DNA from: Zoogloea sp.
Lineage (GTDB): Bacteria > Pseudomonadota > Gammaproteobacteria > Burkholderiales > Rhodocyclaceae
NCBI GenBank assembly: GCA_016720685.1
Contig: JADKKC010000017.1
Coordinates: 1 to 32,486, forward strand
Reading direction: 5' to 3'
Length of the DNA stretch: 32,486 nt
Shown here: piece by piece, positions 1-9,091 of the stretch
Numbering within the stretch: the stretch's first letter is position 1
Layout of the letters: the number at the start of each line of letters is the position of its first letter
The notes under the pieces: model-generated
Databases searched by the model: none
Seen by the model: only the letters and a program-made list of their open reading frames with translations
What the model was told of the DNA's origin: nothing
Program-made: the position numbers and the translations under genes

Positions 1-1505
1 TCGGCCTGCTCGAAGGGCAGGAACAGACGCTGGATCTGTTCGGGGGTCATGCCGATGCCGGTGTCGCTTATCCGCAGGCAAAGCCGCTCGTTCTCGATCC
101 GCGCCTCCAGGGTGACCGAGCCGGTATGGGTGAACTTGATGGCGTTGCCCAGCAGATTGACCAGCACCTGGGAGAGGCGCAGTGCATCGCCGCGGAAGCT
201 CGCCGGCAGCCCGCTTTCGCGCACGGTGAAGGTGAGGCCGCGGATGAAGGCGCGTTCGGCGGTGAGGGTGATCACGCTGTCGATGACCTTGCCCGGTTCG
301 ACGGGGATGAACTCGACCGTGAGTTTGCCGGCTTCGATCTTGGCGCAGTCGAGGATGTCGTTGATGACGCCGAGCAGGTGCTGGCCCGATTCCATGATGC
401 GTACGAACTGGTGCTCGGCCTGGCGGCCGGCAGAGCTGCGCTGGCCCACCTGGGCGAGACCGAGAATGGCATTGAGGGGCGTGCGGATTTCGTGGCTCAT
501 GTTGGCGAGAAATTCGCTGCGCGCCTGGGCCAGGCGCTCGGCCCCGATGCGGGCGCTGGTGTTGGCTTGTTCGATCCGGCTGCGCTCGCGCATCTCCTGC
601 ATGACGATGAACATGACGATGAAGGGAACGGCGCCTACTGCTGCCAGCAGCAGTGACGGGATGGTGTGGGCGCTGAGTTCCTGCTCGGTGATCAGGGCGG
701 CGAGGGCGAAGGGGGTGTTGTCCACCTTCTGCTTGAGGGTCGCGATGAGCCTGTCGTCGCCGATGGCCGGCTGGTCGATGGCGGCGCGCTGGCCGTCGGA
801 GCCCGGTCCGGCGAGAAGCCGGGAAACTTCCGGCAGCGAGAACTCGGGGGGCGCCTGTTGGGTGACGGGTTTGCCGGTGGCGGTCAACACGATGGCTTCG
901 GGGCGCAGTACGCCCGTGTGGCCTTCAAGGACGAGCGTGGGGACGTAGGCGATCAGGTAGCCGCGCAGTTGCCCCTTGACCGTGACTGGATGGGTGAAGC
1001 GCAGCAACTGGCCGGAGTCGAGGAGGGTGATGCCGTGGCGGTCGCCCAGTTCCGGCAGCAGCGCGGCGTAGTGTTCCAGCCATTCGGAATTGCCCGACTC
1101 GCCGATCAGGGTCCCGTGTTCATCAACCAGCACGATGCGGGTGTAGATGTGGTGGGGGCCGCGCAGTTTTTGCTCGATGACGTGGGCGAACTTCTCCTCG
1201 ACGGCCATCACGTGGATGCCCAGGCCGTACTGGGCGGTCATGCCCAGATCGACGCCGCCGAAGTAATTGGCAATCGACTCCGAGGCGGCCAGATCGGCGA
1301 GGTCGTTGTTACGTTCGGTGAAGTAGTAGGCCAGGCCGTCTGCCTGCCGGGTCAGCTCGAGCTGCACGGAGTCGAGCAGGTTTTGCTGCAGGCGCTGGCG
1401 AACGTCCAGGTTATGTACGAACAGCCCCGCTGCGTAGGCGATGAAGATCAGCACCGCGATCAGGCTTTTGCGGTATCGCCTGAGCAGGGAGTCGTTGGCT
1501 GGCAT
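1..1505 (-). CDS. Hybrid-type sensor histidine kinase HK1 (3' end beyond the left edge)
   Basis: Membrane sensor kinase that would relay a periplasmic signal by autophosphorylation. It starts at ATG 1505, eight bases after the SBP1 stop, and reads open to the left edge, so the C-terminal part is missing. Visible in order: a basic N-terminus and first membrane helix (about residues 13-30), a periplasmic region of about 250 residues that looks like a double-Cache-type sensor, a second membrane helix ending near the motif MQEMRER, a HisKA domain with NMSHEIRTPLNA (phospho-acceptor His338), and a HATPase domain with the N-box NLLGNAIKF and a DTGIG G1 box. The sequence ends just after LFLPFEQA. 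It is closely similar to HK2 throughout, so receiver and HPt domains probably follow off-window. Being translated directly behind SBP1 suggests the SBP presents a ligand to the sensor region (inference). The ligand is unknown. Confidence 0.93.
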   Translation of the reverse strand, partial: MPANDSLLRRYRKSLIAVLIFIAYAAGLFVHNLDVRQRLQQNLLDSVQLELTRQADGLAYYFTERNNDLADLAASESIANYFGGVDLGMTAQYGLGIHVMAVEEKFAHVIEQKLRGPHHIYTRIVLVDEHGTLIGESGNSEWLEHYAALLPELGDRHGITLLDSGQLLRFTHPVTVKGQLRGYLIAYVPTLVLEGHTGVLRPEAIVLTATGKPVTQQAPPEFSLPEVSRLLAGPGSDGQRAAIDQPAIGDDRLIATLKQKVDNTPFALAALITEQELSAHTIPSLLLAAVGAVPFIVMFIVMQEMRERSRIEQANTSARIGAERLAQARSEFLANMSHEIRTPLNAILGLAQVGQRSSAGRQAEHQFVRIMESGQHLLGVINDILDCAKIEAGKLTVEFIPVEPGKVIDSVITLTAERAFIRGLTFTVRESGLPASFRGDALRLSQVLVNLLGNAIKFTHTGSVTLEARIENERLCLRISDTGIGMTPEQIQRLFLPFEQA

Positions 1506-1513
1506 GACGAAGG

Positions 1514-2403
1514 TCAGGGCCGGGCCGGCAGGTCTTTGAAGAACTCGGGCAAGTAGCGCGGGGCGGCGCGGAAGTACTTCTTGACCAGTTGCATGTAGGT
1601 GCCGTCCTGCTTGATTTGGGCGAGAAACGTGTTGAAGGCCTTGCGCAGTTCGGGGGAATCCTTGCGGAAGGCCGCTCCCATGCGTTGTTCTTCGGAGATC
1701 GGGCCGATCACCATGACCTGGCCGGACCAGCGTTCCATGGCCACCATCACGTCGGGCACGTCGAGCAGGGTCATGTCGCTTTCGTGCTTGAGCAGGGCCG
1801 GCACGATGTCGTTGAGGTTGGTGCTGCCGGTGAAGCGCTTGAGCTTGTAGCCCTTGCCTTCGAGGTCGTAGAGGGTGGGGTCGAGGCAGGAGTTGTCCAT
1901 CACGAGGGTGGTGCCGAGCTTCAGCGAGGCCTTGGTGGTCTTGATGTCCTGCTCACGGTCGCCGCTGGGCTTGATCGGCTTCACGCCGGCTTCCGGACGG
2001 GCCAGCAGCCAGACCGCCGACGGAAAGGTGGGGTCGGAGTAGTCGATGAGCTTTTTGCGCGGCGGCAGGATGGTGAGCCCGTTGGCGATGATGTCGCCGC
2101 GCACCGGACGGGTGCCGACTTCACGGTAGGTGGGCTTGAAGCGGACTTCCTTGCCGGTCAGATCGCCAATCACGTCACCCCAGGTGGTGGGCACGTATTC
2201 GTAGCGCACGCCCAGGTGGCGGGCGAAGAGTTGACGATTTCCACGTCCATGCCGTCGCCGCTGCCGGTGACGAAGTTGGCGTAGGGCACGCCGAGGTGGC
2301 GCAGCACGCCGCGGGCGCGGATGTCCTGGAGGTCGTCAGCGAAGGCGCAGTGGGTGAGCAGCGCCAGCGCAAGCGCCAGCCAGGGGCGGAAAAACGGGGT
2401 CAT
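1514..2403 (-). CDS. Periplasmic solute-binding protein SBP1 (SBP_bac_3 family), frameshifted
   Basis: Family 3-type extracellular solute-binding protein (PF00497-like), predicted periplasmic. The start is ATG 2403, preceded by a good AGGAG ribosome site and followed by a signal peptide (TPFFRPWLALALALLTHC, cleavage near AFA-DD). The frame breaks after the MDVEIV motif, near 2233. The intact paralogue SBP2 has ...VEIVQLFARHLGVRYEYV; here one base is missing (forward GAGTTGACG against GAGTTGCACG), and the rest continues in another frame from LFARHLGVRYEYVPTTW to the stop at 1514. Apart from that base the product would match SBP2 in length and be very similar in sequence. It lies eight bases before HK1, with no transporter genes nearby, which suggests a sensory role. 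Either a sequencing error or a recent pseudogene is possible; error is favoured because both halves are well conserved. Confidence 0.85.
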
Positions 2404-2522
2404 GAAATCTCCTTGTGTTTCCGGCCGGGAGGGCTGGACGGGCACGCGCGGTTAATGATCAACTCATTGACGCTAACGGAAATTGCGGCGGATTCTTTAC
2501 CGGAAAATGCTGACGGCAAAGA

Positions 2523-2569
2523 TGCCGGGCGGGGGGCGACGGCATGCACCGCGCGCGGCCCGCCCGGCA
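2523..2569 (-). terminator. GC-rich hairpin after the luciferase-like gene
   Basis: Perfect 11-base inverted repeat (TGCCGGGCGGG / CCCGCCCGGCA) with a 25-base loop, starting nine bases beyond the stop of the luciferase-like gene on the minus strand. It is followed by only a weak TCTTTG stretch rather than a U-tract. It may end transcription before SBP1 or insulate the two modules. Confidence 0.4.
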
Positions 2570-2577
2570 AGCGGTGC

Positions 2578-3549
2578 TCAGGCCGCCACGGCTGCGGCGG
2601 CGATGTCGAGGGCGCGCAGGCGCAGCTCGGGATCGTAGATGTCGCTGACCAGCATGAACTCGTCGGCCTGGGTGAGTTCGGCGAGGCGGCTGAATCCTTC
2701 GTGCACGCGTTCCGGGCCACCCACCACGGCGGCGGCGAGGAAGTCGCCGATGGCGGCGCGTTCTTCGGAGCGCAGGCCGGCCATGAAGTTTTCGACGGGC
2801 GGCTGCAGGCGGCGCCGGTTGCCGGTGAGGATGCCGAGCACGCGCTGGTAGTTGCTGCTGGCGAGGTATTCGGCTTCTTCGTCGGTGGGGGCGGCGATCA
2901 GCGGCACGCCGATGGTCACGTAGGGTTTGTCGAGGGCTTCCGAGGGGCGGAAGCTGCTGCGGTAGATGTCGATGGCCTGAAGCACCTGGCGCGGCGCGAA
3001 GTGCGAGGCGAAGGCGTAGGGCAGGCCCCGTTCGGCGGCGAGCCGGGCCGAGAAGGTGCTGGAGCCGAGGATCCAGATCGGCACCTGGGTGCCGGCGCCG
3101 GGCATGGCGACGACGCGCTGGCCGGGCTGGACGGGGCCGAGCAGCTGTTGCAGTTCGGCCACTTCGCGGGGGAAGTCGTCTTCGGTTTCGGTGCGGTCGC
3201 GGCGCAGTGCGCGCATGGTGATGCCGTCGGTGCCGGGGGCACGGCCGAGGCCCAGGTCGATACGGCCGGGGTAGAGCTCGCCGAGGGTGCCAAAGGCTTC
3301 GGCGACCACCAGCGGAGCGTGGTTGGGCAGCATGATGCCGCCGGAGCCGACCCGGATCGTGCGCGTGCCGCCGGCGATGTGGCCGACCAGCACGGCGGTG
3401 GCCGAACTGGCGATGCCCGGCATGTTGTGATGTTCGGCCACCCAGTAGCGGGCGAAGCCGAGGGTTTCGGCGTGCTGTGCAGTGCGCAGGGCCACCGCCA
3501 GCGAGTCGGCTACGCTGCGGCCCTCGCGCACGGCGACGAGGTCGAGCAT
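2578..3549 (-). CDS. LLM-class (luciferase-like) flavin-dependent oxidoreductase
   Basis: Member of the bacterial luciferase-like monooxygenase family, of the single-component YhbW/MsnO8-like type, which uses reduced FMN; the substrate is not predictable. Family signatures are clear: RYWVAEHHNMPGIASSAT near the N-terminus, then GGIMLPNHAPLVVAE, and YPGRIDLGLGRAPGTDG. The length of 323 residues fits the family. The start is uncertain. ATG 3549 has no ribosome site, and upstream codons in the same frame read NTLKDTKLS, which resembles the usual N-terminal strand of the family, but no ATG, GTG or TTG is found there. A start codon may have been lost by error, or translation may be coupled to the overlapping end of HK2. 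The gene separates the two SBP-kinase modules and is in the same direction, probably cotranscribed with HK2. Confidence 0.88.
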   Translation of the reverse strand: MLDLVAVREGRSVADSLAVALRTAQHAETLGFARYWVAEHHNMPGIASSATAVLVGHIAGGTRTIRVGSGGIMLPNHAPLVVAEAFGTLGELYPGRIDLGLGRAPGTDGITMRALRRDRTETEDDFPREVAELQQLLGPVQPGQRVVAMPGAGTQVPIWILGSSTFSARLAAERGLPYAFASHFAPRQVLQAIDIYRSSFRPSEALDKPYVTIGVPLIAAPTDEEAEYLASSNYQRVLGILTGNRRRLQPPVENFMAGLRSEERAAIGDFLAAAVVGGPERVHEGFSRLAELTQADEFMLVSDIYDPELRLRALDIAAAAVAA

Positions 3550-6490
3550 GGAAAGCTTGGTGTCTTTGAGTGTGTTCCTAGGGTTGATTGTAGTTGCCCT
3601 CTCGCGTTTTGACCCGACTCGGCGCTGTGGGTTTCGAGTTCGAGGATCAGTGCGTCCAGTTGCCCGGCCAGCGTGGCGGCGAGGGCGCGGCTGTGTGCCT
3701 GGCCGGCACGGGCAGACAGGTCGGTGGCGGCGGCGAGTTCGTGGATGCTTTGGGCTTTGAGCGCACCGGCCGAGCCCTTGATGTTGTGGGCCAGGAAGGC
3801 CAGTTCGTCCAGCCCGCCCTGGCCTGCAGCCAGTTCGTGCAGGAGGGTGGCTTCTTTGCGGTAGGTGACGATGGCTTTGCCGGCGATGCGGCTGACGACG
3901 CTGGCCTTGCCCTTGAACTGGGCGTTGAGGGCCGGCCAGTCGATCAGCTTGCTGCCCGTGGCCGCTGTGACGGCGACAGCTTCGGGGGCCGCGGGCGGCG
4001 CCGCTGCGGCCTTTGCCGGAACGCTGGCGCGGGGGGGCGATGATCGGCGGTACGCAGGATCTCGGTCACCAGGGTGTCGAGTTCGATGGGCTTGGTGACG
4101 TGGGCGAGCATGCCGGCGGCCAGGCACTGGGTGCGGGATTCGGCGCCGGCGTGGGCGGTCAGCCCGAGCACCGGGAGTCCGGGGTGGGTGGCGAGCAGGG
4201 CGCGGGTGAGTTCGTAGCCGTCCATGCCCGGCATCTGGATGTCGGTGAGCACGATGTCGAAACCCTGTGCGCCACCTGCTTTGAGACGGGCCAGGGTTTC
4301 GGCGCCGCCGGGCAGGCATTCGACCTGTGCGCCTTCCTGTTCGAGCATGTCGGCCAGGACCAGCCGGTTAACCTCGTTGTCGTCGACGGCCAGCACGGAG
4401 ATGCCGGTGAGGCGCTTTTCGGCCAGAGTGCCGGGGGTTGGCAGGATGGCGCTGGTGTGGAGGCAGTGTATGAAGTGGCGGCTGCGCAGGGGGCGTTCGA
4501 TCAGCGGCAACTGGGCGCCGAGTTCGTCCGGCAGGGCGGCGCGGTCCACGTCGTCGAGCCGGCCGGCGAGGGCGACGGGGTAGCGCTGCTCATGCAGCCG
4601 GATCAGCCATTCTCGCCAGGCGAGGGCGTTGCCGGCGAGGCGGGCGTCGACCACCAGCAGCTCGGTGTCGGACGGCGGGGCGGCGGGGGCGTCGATGCAG
4701 GTGCTGCCAATGCCGCAGGTGAGCAGTTCGGCGCACAGGCGGGCCGCCTCGTCGGGCGGGAATCCGGCCAGCAGGATGCGGCCGGAGGTGGCCGGGGGAC
4801 TGTCGAATTCGGGGTCGACGAGTGGAATCCGTACGTCGAAGCGGCTGCCTTCGCCAGGTTGGCTGCTGACGTCGATGGTGCCGCCCATGGAGTGGGCCAG
4901 ATGGGCGCTGATCGACAGGCCGAGGCCGGTGCCGCCGAAACGCCGGGTGGTCGAGCTGTCGGCCTGCTCGAAGGGCAGGAAGAGGCGGGCGATTTCGTCC
5001 GGGCTCATGCCGACCCCGGTGTCGCTGACCCGAAGGTGCAGCATGTCGCCGTCGACGCCGGCCTCCAGCGTGACGTCGCCGTGGTTTGTGAACTTGATGG
5101 CGTTGCCCAGCAGGTTGACGAGCACCTGCGAGAGGCGCAGCGGGTCGCCCTGGCAACGGGAAGGCAGGCCGTTTTCGCGGACTTCGAAGTTGAGCCCGCG
5201 GGCGAAGGCTCGTTCGGCGGTGAGGGTGATGGCGCTGTCGATGACCTGGCCCGGTTCGATGGTGATCTGCTCGACCGACAGCTTGCCGGCCTCGATCTTC
5301 GCGCAGTCGAGGAAGTCGTTGATGATGCCGAGCAGGTGCTGGCCGGAGTCGATGATGCGCCCGAACTGCTGGTTGGCCTGCCGTCCGGTGAGGTCGCGCT
5401 GGCCGATCTGGGCAAGCCCGAGCACGGCGTTGAGCGGTGTGCGGATTTCGTGGCTCATGTTGGCGATGAATTCGCTGCGCGTGCGGGCCAGCCGTTCGGC
5501 TTCGGCGCGGGCTTCGGCGCGGGCGGCGGCGAGGGCCTGTTCAACCTGCCGCCGCTCGCGCATTTCGAGCATGACGATGAAGAGGACGACAAAGGGCACG
5601 GCGCCGGCGGCCGCCAGGAAGAGGGATGGAATGGCGTGGGCTTCGAGTTCGCGCTGGGTGATCAGGCTGACGAGGGCGAGGGGGGAGCCCGCGATGTCTT
5701 GCTTGATGGCGGCGATGGGTTTGTCGCCGTCGATCAAGGGGAGGGTGTCGGTGCGCTGGGTGCCGCGGGCGCCCATTCCGGCCAGGAGCCGGATGAGTTC
5801 GGGCCGGGTGAACTGCGCGGAGGCGGGGGACGACACGGGCTGACCGGAGGCGGCGATGACCAGGGCTTCGGGGCGCAGGGCGCTGGTTGCAGCGGCGCGG
5901 CCTTCGAGGGCGACGACGGGGCTGTAGGCGATCACGTGACCGCGCAGGACACCCTTGACCCTGACCGGCTGGCTGAAGCGGAGCAGGTCGTGGGTGTCGA
6001 GCAGGATGACGCCGCGGCTGTCGCCGAGCTGCGCCGCCAGGGCCGGGTAGTCCTCGTGGGCGTCGGCGCGCGGCGTGCCGGCTTCGACGATCCGCTGCCC
6101 GGCGGGGTCGATCAGCACGATCCGTTCGTAGATGCGCGTCTGGCCGACACGTTCCTCGTCGATGAGGTGCTCGAAGCGGTCCTCGATGGCCTGGGTATGG
6201 ACGCTCAGGCCGTACTCGACACTCATGCCAAGGTCGCGGCCGACGAAATAGTTGGCCACGGCATCGGAGGTGGCCTGGTGGGCCAGTGCGTTGTGGCGCT
6301 CCGAGAAGTAGCTCGAAAACGCGTCCGCCTGCTTGGCGAGTTCGAGGCTGGCGGCGTCCAGCATGTTCTGTTCGAGGCGCTGCTGGACGTTCAGGTTATG
6401 GACGGACAGGCCTATCGCGTAAGCGATGAAAAGCAGAACGGCGATGAGACTCTTGCGATAGCGCCGCAGCAGGTTGGGATCGACCGACAT
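3510..6490 (-). CDS. Hybrid histidine kinase HK2 (sensor-HisKA-HATPase-REC-HPt), frameshifted in a C tract
   Basis: Membrane-bound hybrid kinase for multistep phosphorelay. It starts at ATG 6490, 14 bases after SBP2. Domains: membrane helix 14-30, periplasmic sensor region 31-285, membrane helix 288-307, coiled linker 312-338, HisKA with phospho-acceptor His347 (NMSHEIRTPLNA), HATPase with N463 and DTGVG, a degenerate receiver-like segment (about 570-680), and a true receiver (about 696-812) with Asp750 in LTDIQMPGMDG and the TK of VTKPIE. Just after ILRTADHRPP the frame breaks at a run of seven G/C (4031-4037); one more C restores a reading PPRASVPAKA and an HPt domain with AHNIKGSAGALKA (phospho-His). 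In the given frame the protein stops at 3944. The restored frame ends at 3510, overlapping the next gene by 40 bases. No cognate response regulator gene is in the window. Confidence 0.92.
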
Positions 6491-6504
6491 GCTGGTGGCT
6501 GGGC

Positions 6505-7419
6505 CTATTTTTTCCCGGATGGCAGTTCCTTGAAGAACTCGGGCAGGTAGCGCGGGGCGGCACGGAAGTACTTCTTGACCAGTTTCATGTAGGAGCCGTC
6601 TTGTTTGATCTGGGTGAGAAAGCTGTTGAAGGCCGCGCGCAGTTCGGGGGAATCCTTGCGGAAGCCGGCTCCCATGCGCTGTTCTTCGGAGATCGGGCCG
6701 ATCACCATGATCTGGCCAGACCAGCGCTCCATGGCCACCATCACGTCGGGTACGTCGAGCAGGGTCATGTCGCTTTCGCGCTTGAGCATGGCCGGGACGA
6801 TGTCGTTGAGGTTGGTGCTGCCGGTGAAGCGCTTGAGCTTGTAGCCCTTGCCTTCGAGGTCGTAGAGGGTGGGGTCGAGGCAGGAGTTGTCCATCACGAG
6901 GGTGGTGCCGAGCTTCAGCGTGGCCTTGGTGGTCTTGATGTCCTGCTCACGGTCGCCGCTGGGCGTGATCGGGCGGGCGGCCGAATCGGGCCGCGAGAGC
7001 AGCCATACCGCCGACGGAAAGGTGGGCTCGGAGAAGTCGATGAGTTTCTGACGCAGCGGCAGGATGGTGAGCCCGTTGGCGATGATGTCGCCGCGCACCG
7101 GACGGGTGCCGATTTCCTGGAGGGTGGGCTTGAAGCGGAACTGCTTGCCGGTGAGGTCGCCGATCACGTCGCCCCAGGTGGTGGGCACGTATTCGTAGCG
7201 CACACCCAGGTGGCGGGCGAAGAGTTGCACGATCTCCACGTCGAGGCCGTCGCCGCTGCCGGTGACGAAGTTGGCGTAGGGCACGCCGAGGTGGCGCAAT
7301 ACGCCGCGTTCGCGGATTTCCCGGAGGTCGTCGGCAAAGGCGCTGGTGACTGAAACAATGAGGCCGGCTGCAAGGAGGCACAGTCTGCGGAGTGCGGCTG
7401 ATCTTTTTGTTACTGGCAT
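6505..7419 (-). CDS. Periplasmic solute-binding protein SBP2 (SBP_bac_3 family)
   Basis: Intact paralogue of SBP1, 304 residues, predicted to bind a small solute in the periplasm. ATG 7419 is chosen because a signal peptide follows (RRLCLLAAGLIVSVTSAFA, cleaved before DDL) and AAGGA precedes it; the longer open frame upstream has no family similarity. Conserved stretches include RHLGVPYANFVTG, GDIIANGLTILPLRQKLIDF, SRPDSAARPITPSGDRE and LLDVPDVMVAMERW, a typical two-lobe Pfam SBP_bac_3 layout. It is followed 14 bases later by HK2, with no permease. Similar SBP-kinase pairs in which the binding protein is a co-receptor are known in other systems, so that role is inferred here. The ligand is not predictable, although the family often binds amino acids or related acids. 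Confidence 0.93.
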   Translation of the reverse strand: MPVTKRSAALRRLCLLAAGLIVSVTSAFADDLREIRERGVLRHLGVPYANFVTGSGDGLDVEIVQLFARHLGVRYEYVPTTWGDVIGDLTGKQFRFKPTLQEIGTRPVRGDIIANGLTILPLRQKLIDFSEPTFPSAVWLLSRPDSAARPITPSGDREQDIKTTKATLKLGTTLVMDNSCLDPTLYDLEGKGYKLKRFTGSTNLNDIVPAMLKRESDMTLLDVPDVMVAMERWSGQIMVIGPISEEQRMGAGFRKDSPELRAAFNSFLTQIKQDGSYMKLVKKYFRAAPRYLPEFFKELPSGKK

Positions 7420-7436
7420 CGTCAGTGTCCTTATTC

Positions 7437-7455
7437 GCCCCGGAGCGGCCGGGGC
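7437..7455 (-). promoter_or_regulatory. Hairpin just upstream of the SBP2 ribosome site
   Basis: Seven-base perfect stem (GCCCCGG / CCGGGGC) with a five-base loop, lying a few bases before AAGGA of SBP2. A TATTAT sequence on the minus strand (7473-7468) could be the -10 box, which would put this stem in the 5' leader. It may be the end of the MocR transcript or a leader structure. No U-tract follows. Confidence 0.3.
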
Positions 7456-7534
7456 AAGTGCGAAGAGATAATACTTTGGTACTAGCGGGCGGCGGGGCCG
7501 AAACTTGAGCTTGAATGTGCTTTTGTGCCGGATG

Positions 7535-8938
7535 TCATGTTTTTCGGGCGTCGCCAAGGAAGCGCTCGAGCCGCGGGTCGGCGCAGAAGCCGACGTTGAA
7601 GCGGAGGTAGCCGGAGGGCTGGCTCTGCGGCCGGAAGACGCTGCCGGGGGCCAGCAGGATGTTGTCGCGGGCGGCGCGGCGGGCCAGTTCGGAGGTGTCG
7701 GCAAGGCCGGGTACGCGGGCCCACACGAAGGGGCCGCCGCGGGGCTCGGGGTCGGGCTGGAGGCCGACCCGTTCGAGCATGCGCAGGGCCTGGCCGGCGG
7801 CCTCCGACAGGCGGCCCTTGAGGCGTTCAACCAGCTTGCGGTAGTGGCCGTCGGTGAGGAGCTGGTGGACGAGTTGTTCCGAGAGTTCGGCGGACGACAT
7901 CATCGTGACGATCTTGACGTCGGTGAAGCGATGGGCGAGATCGGGCCGGCAGGCAATGAAGCCGACGCGCAGGTTGCCGGAGATCGTCTTCGAGAAGCTC
8001 GAGGTGTAGATGACCCGCGAGAGCTGGTCGAGGCTGGCCAGACGGGTGGCGGCGTCGGGGGCGAGGTCGCCGTAGATGTCGTCCTCGACGATCATGAAAT
8101 CGTGCTTCTCGGCCAGTTGCAGCACCCGGAAGGCGGTGGCCGGCGAGAGGTTGCAGGCGGTGGGGTTGTGCAGGACCGAGTGGGTGAAGAACAGGCGCGG
8201 CTGGTGGTGGGCGAGCAGGGCTTCGAGGGCCTGCGTGTCGGGGCCGTCGGGCGTGCGCGGAACCCCCAGCAGGGCCACGCCGTAAAGGCGCAGGTTGCCG
8301 AACAGGTTCCAGTAGCCGGGGTCGTCCACCAGCACGCAGTCGCCGGGCTTCAGAAAGTAGCGGCAGATGATGTCGAGGGCCTGGTGGACGCCATAGGTGA
8401 GGACGATCTGGCCGGGCGTGGCGCCGATGCCGATTTCGGCCAGGCGCACCTGCAACTGGGCGCGCAGCGGTGCGTAGCCCTGGGGCGAGCCGTAGCTCAC
8501 CGGGCGCACGTCGGCGCGCCGCGACAGGGCCCGCAGCGCGCGCAGCACGCCGGCTTCGTCGAGCCAGGCGGCGGGCAGGCTGCCGGAGCCGACGAGGATG
8601 CGCGCGGGGTCGTCCGCGGCCATTTCGCGCATCAGCCAGGCGGCGTCGATGGCCCGCTCTATGGCTTCGCCCGATTCCGCGGCGCGGGCCGGCAGCGCCC
8701 GGCTGGTCACGTAGAAGCCTGACCCGCGCTTCGAGTTCAGGTGGCCGGTGGCGACCAGCCGGTCGTAGGCTTCGACGACGGTGAAGCGCGACACGTCGTG
8801 GGCCTCGGCAAACCGGCGGATCGGCGGCAGGCGCGCGCCGGGGTGGAGGATGCGGTCGTCGATGCGGGTGCGGATGGCGGCGACGATCTGGTCCACCAGC
8901 GGGGTGCCGCTGTCGGGGGCGAGGGCGATCTGGAGCAT
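7535..8938 (-). CDS. MocR-type regulator: GntR winged helix plus aminotransferase-like domain
   Basis: Transcription regulator of the MocR/PdxR subfamily of GntR, which senses PLP-linked ligands through a fold-type I aminotransferase domain. The winged helix-turn-helix spans about residues 10-78 (LPPIRRFAEAHDVSRFTVVEAYDRL, then a wing with SKRGSGFYV). The aminotransferase-like domain follows from about 110, with DDPGYWNLF, HNPTACNL, EDDIYGDL and the PLP lysine Lys317 in YTSSFSKTISG. The length of 467 residues is normal. It starts at ATG 8938 and is divergent from the small exported protein gene at 9092, so the 153-base gap likely holds both promoters. Family members often control an adjacent gene, but which gene is controlled here is unclear; SBP2 lies downstream after 115 bases. 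The target and ligand are unknown. Confidence 0.93.
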   Translation of the reverse strand: MLQIALAPDSGTPLVDQIVAAIRTRIDDRILHPGARLPPIRRFAEAHDVSRFTVVEAYDRLVATGHLNSKRGSGFYVTSRALPARAAESGEAIERAIDAAWLMREMAADDPARILVGSGSLPAAWLDEAGVLRALRALSRRADVRPVSYGSPQGYAPLRAQLQVRLAEIGIGATPGQIVLTYGVHQALDIICRYFLKPGDCVLVDDPGYWNLFGNLRLYGVALLGVPRTPDGPDTQALEALLAHHQPRLFFTHSVLHNPTACNLSPATAFRVLQLAEKHDFMIVEDDIYGDLAPDAATRLASLDQLSRVIYTSSFSKTISGNLRVGFIACRPDLAHRFTDVKIVTMMSSAELSEQLVHQLLTDGHYRKLVERLKGRLSEAAGQALRMLERVGLQPDPEPRGGPFVWARVPGLADTSELARRAARDNILLAPGSVFRPQSQPSGYLRFNVGFCADPRLERFLGDARKT

Positions 8939-9091
8939 GAGGGCGTGTCCGGTGTAACGGTCGGGCGACCGGGCCGGATGGGTGACGGCAGCCGGTACGG
9001 GCGGGTGATTTTTCGGGTGATTGTATCTTTGGTGCTTTGAAATTGTCCGCTATTGTCAGGCTGTCTTGAGTGAATTGCCGAGGAGCCCGCC

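Noticed and set aside
3944..4319. Separate gene for the N-terminal part of the frame that encodes the HPt domain
   Set aside because: Upstream of the C7 tract that frame is antisense-like Arg/Pro-rich noise. Only the part after the tract is real, as the end of HK2.
4013..6550. Very long plus-strand open frame opposite HK2
   Set aside because: Its product is a low-complexity Gly/Ala/Asp/Val-rich chain with no domain. It is the antisense mirror of a well-supported kinase in GC-rich DNA. The same applies to long antisense frames over the TolC-like, HlyD, ABC, MFP and RND genes.
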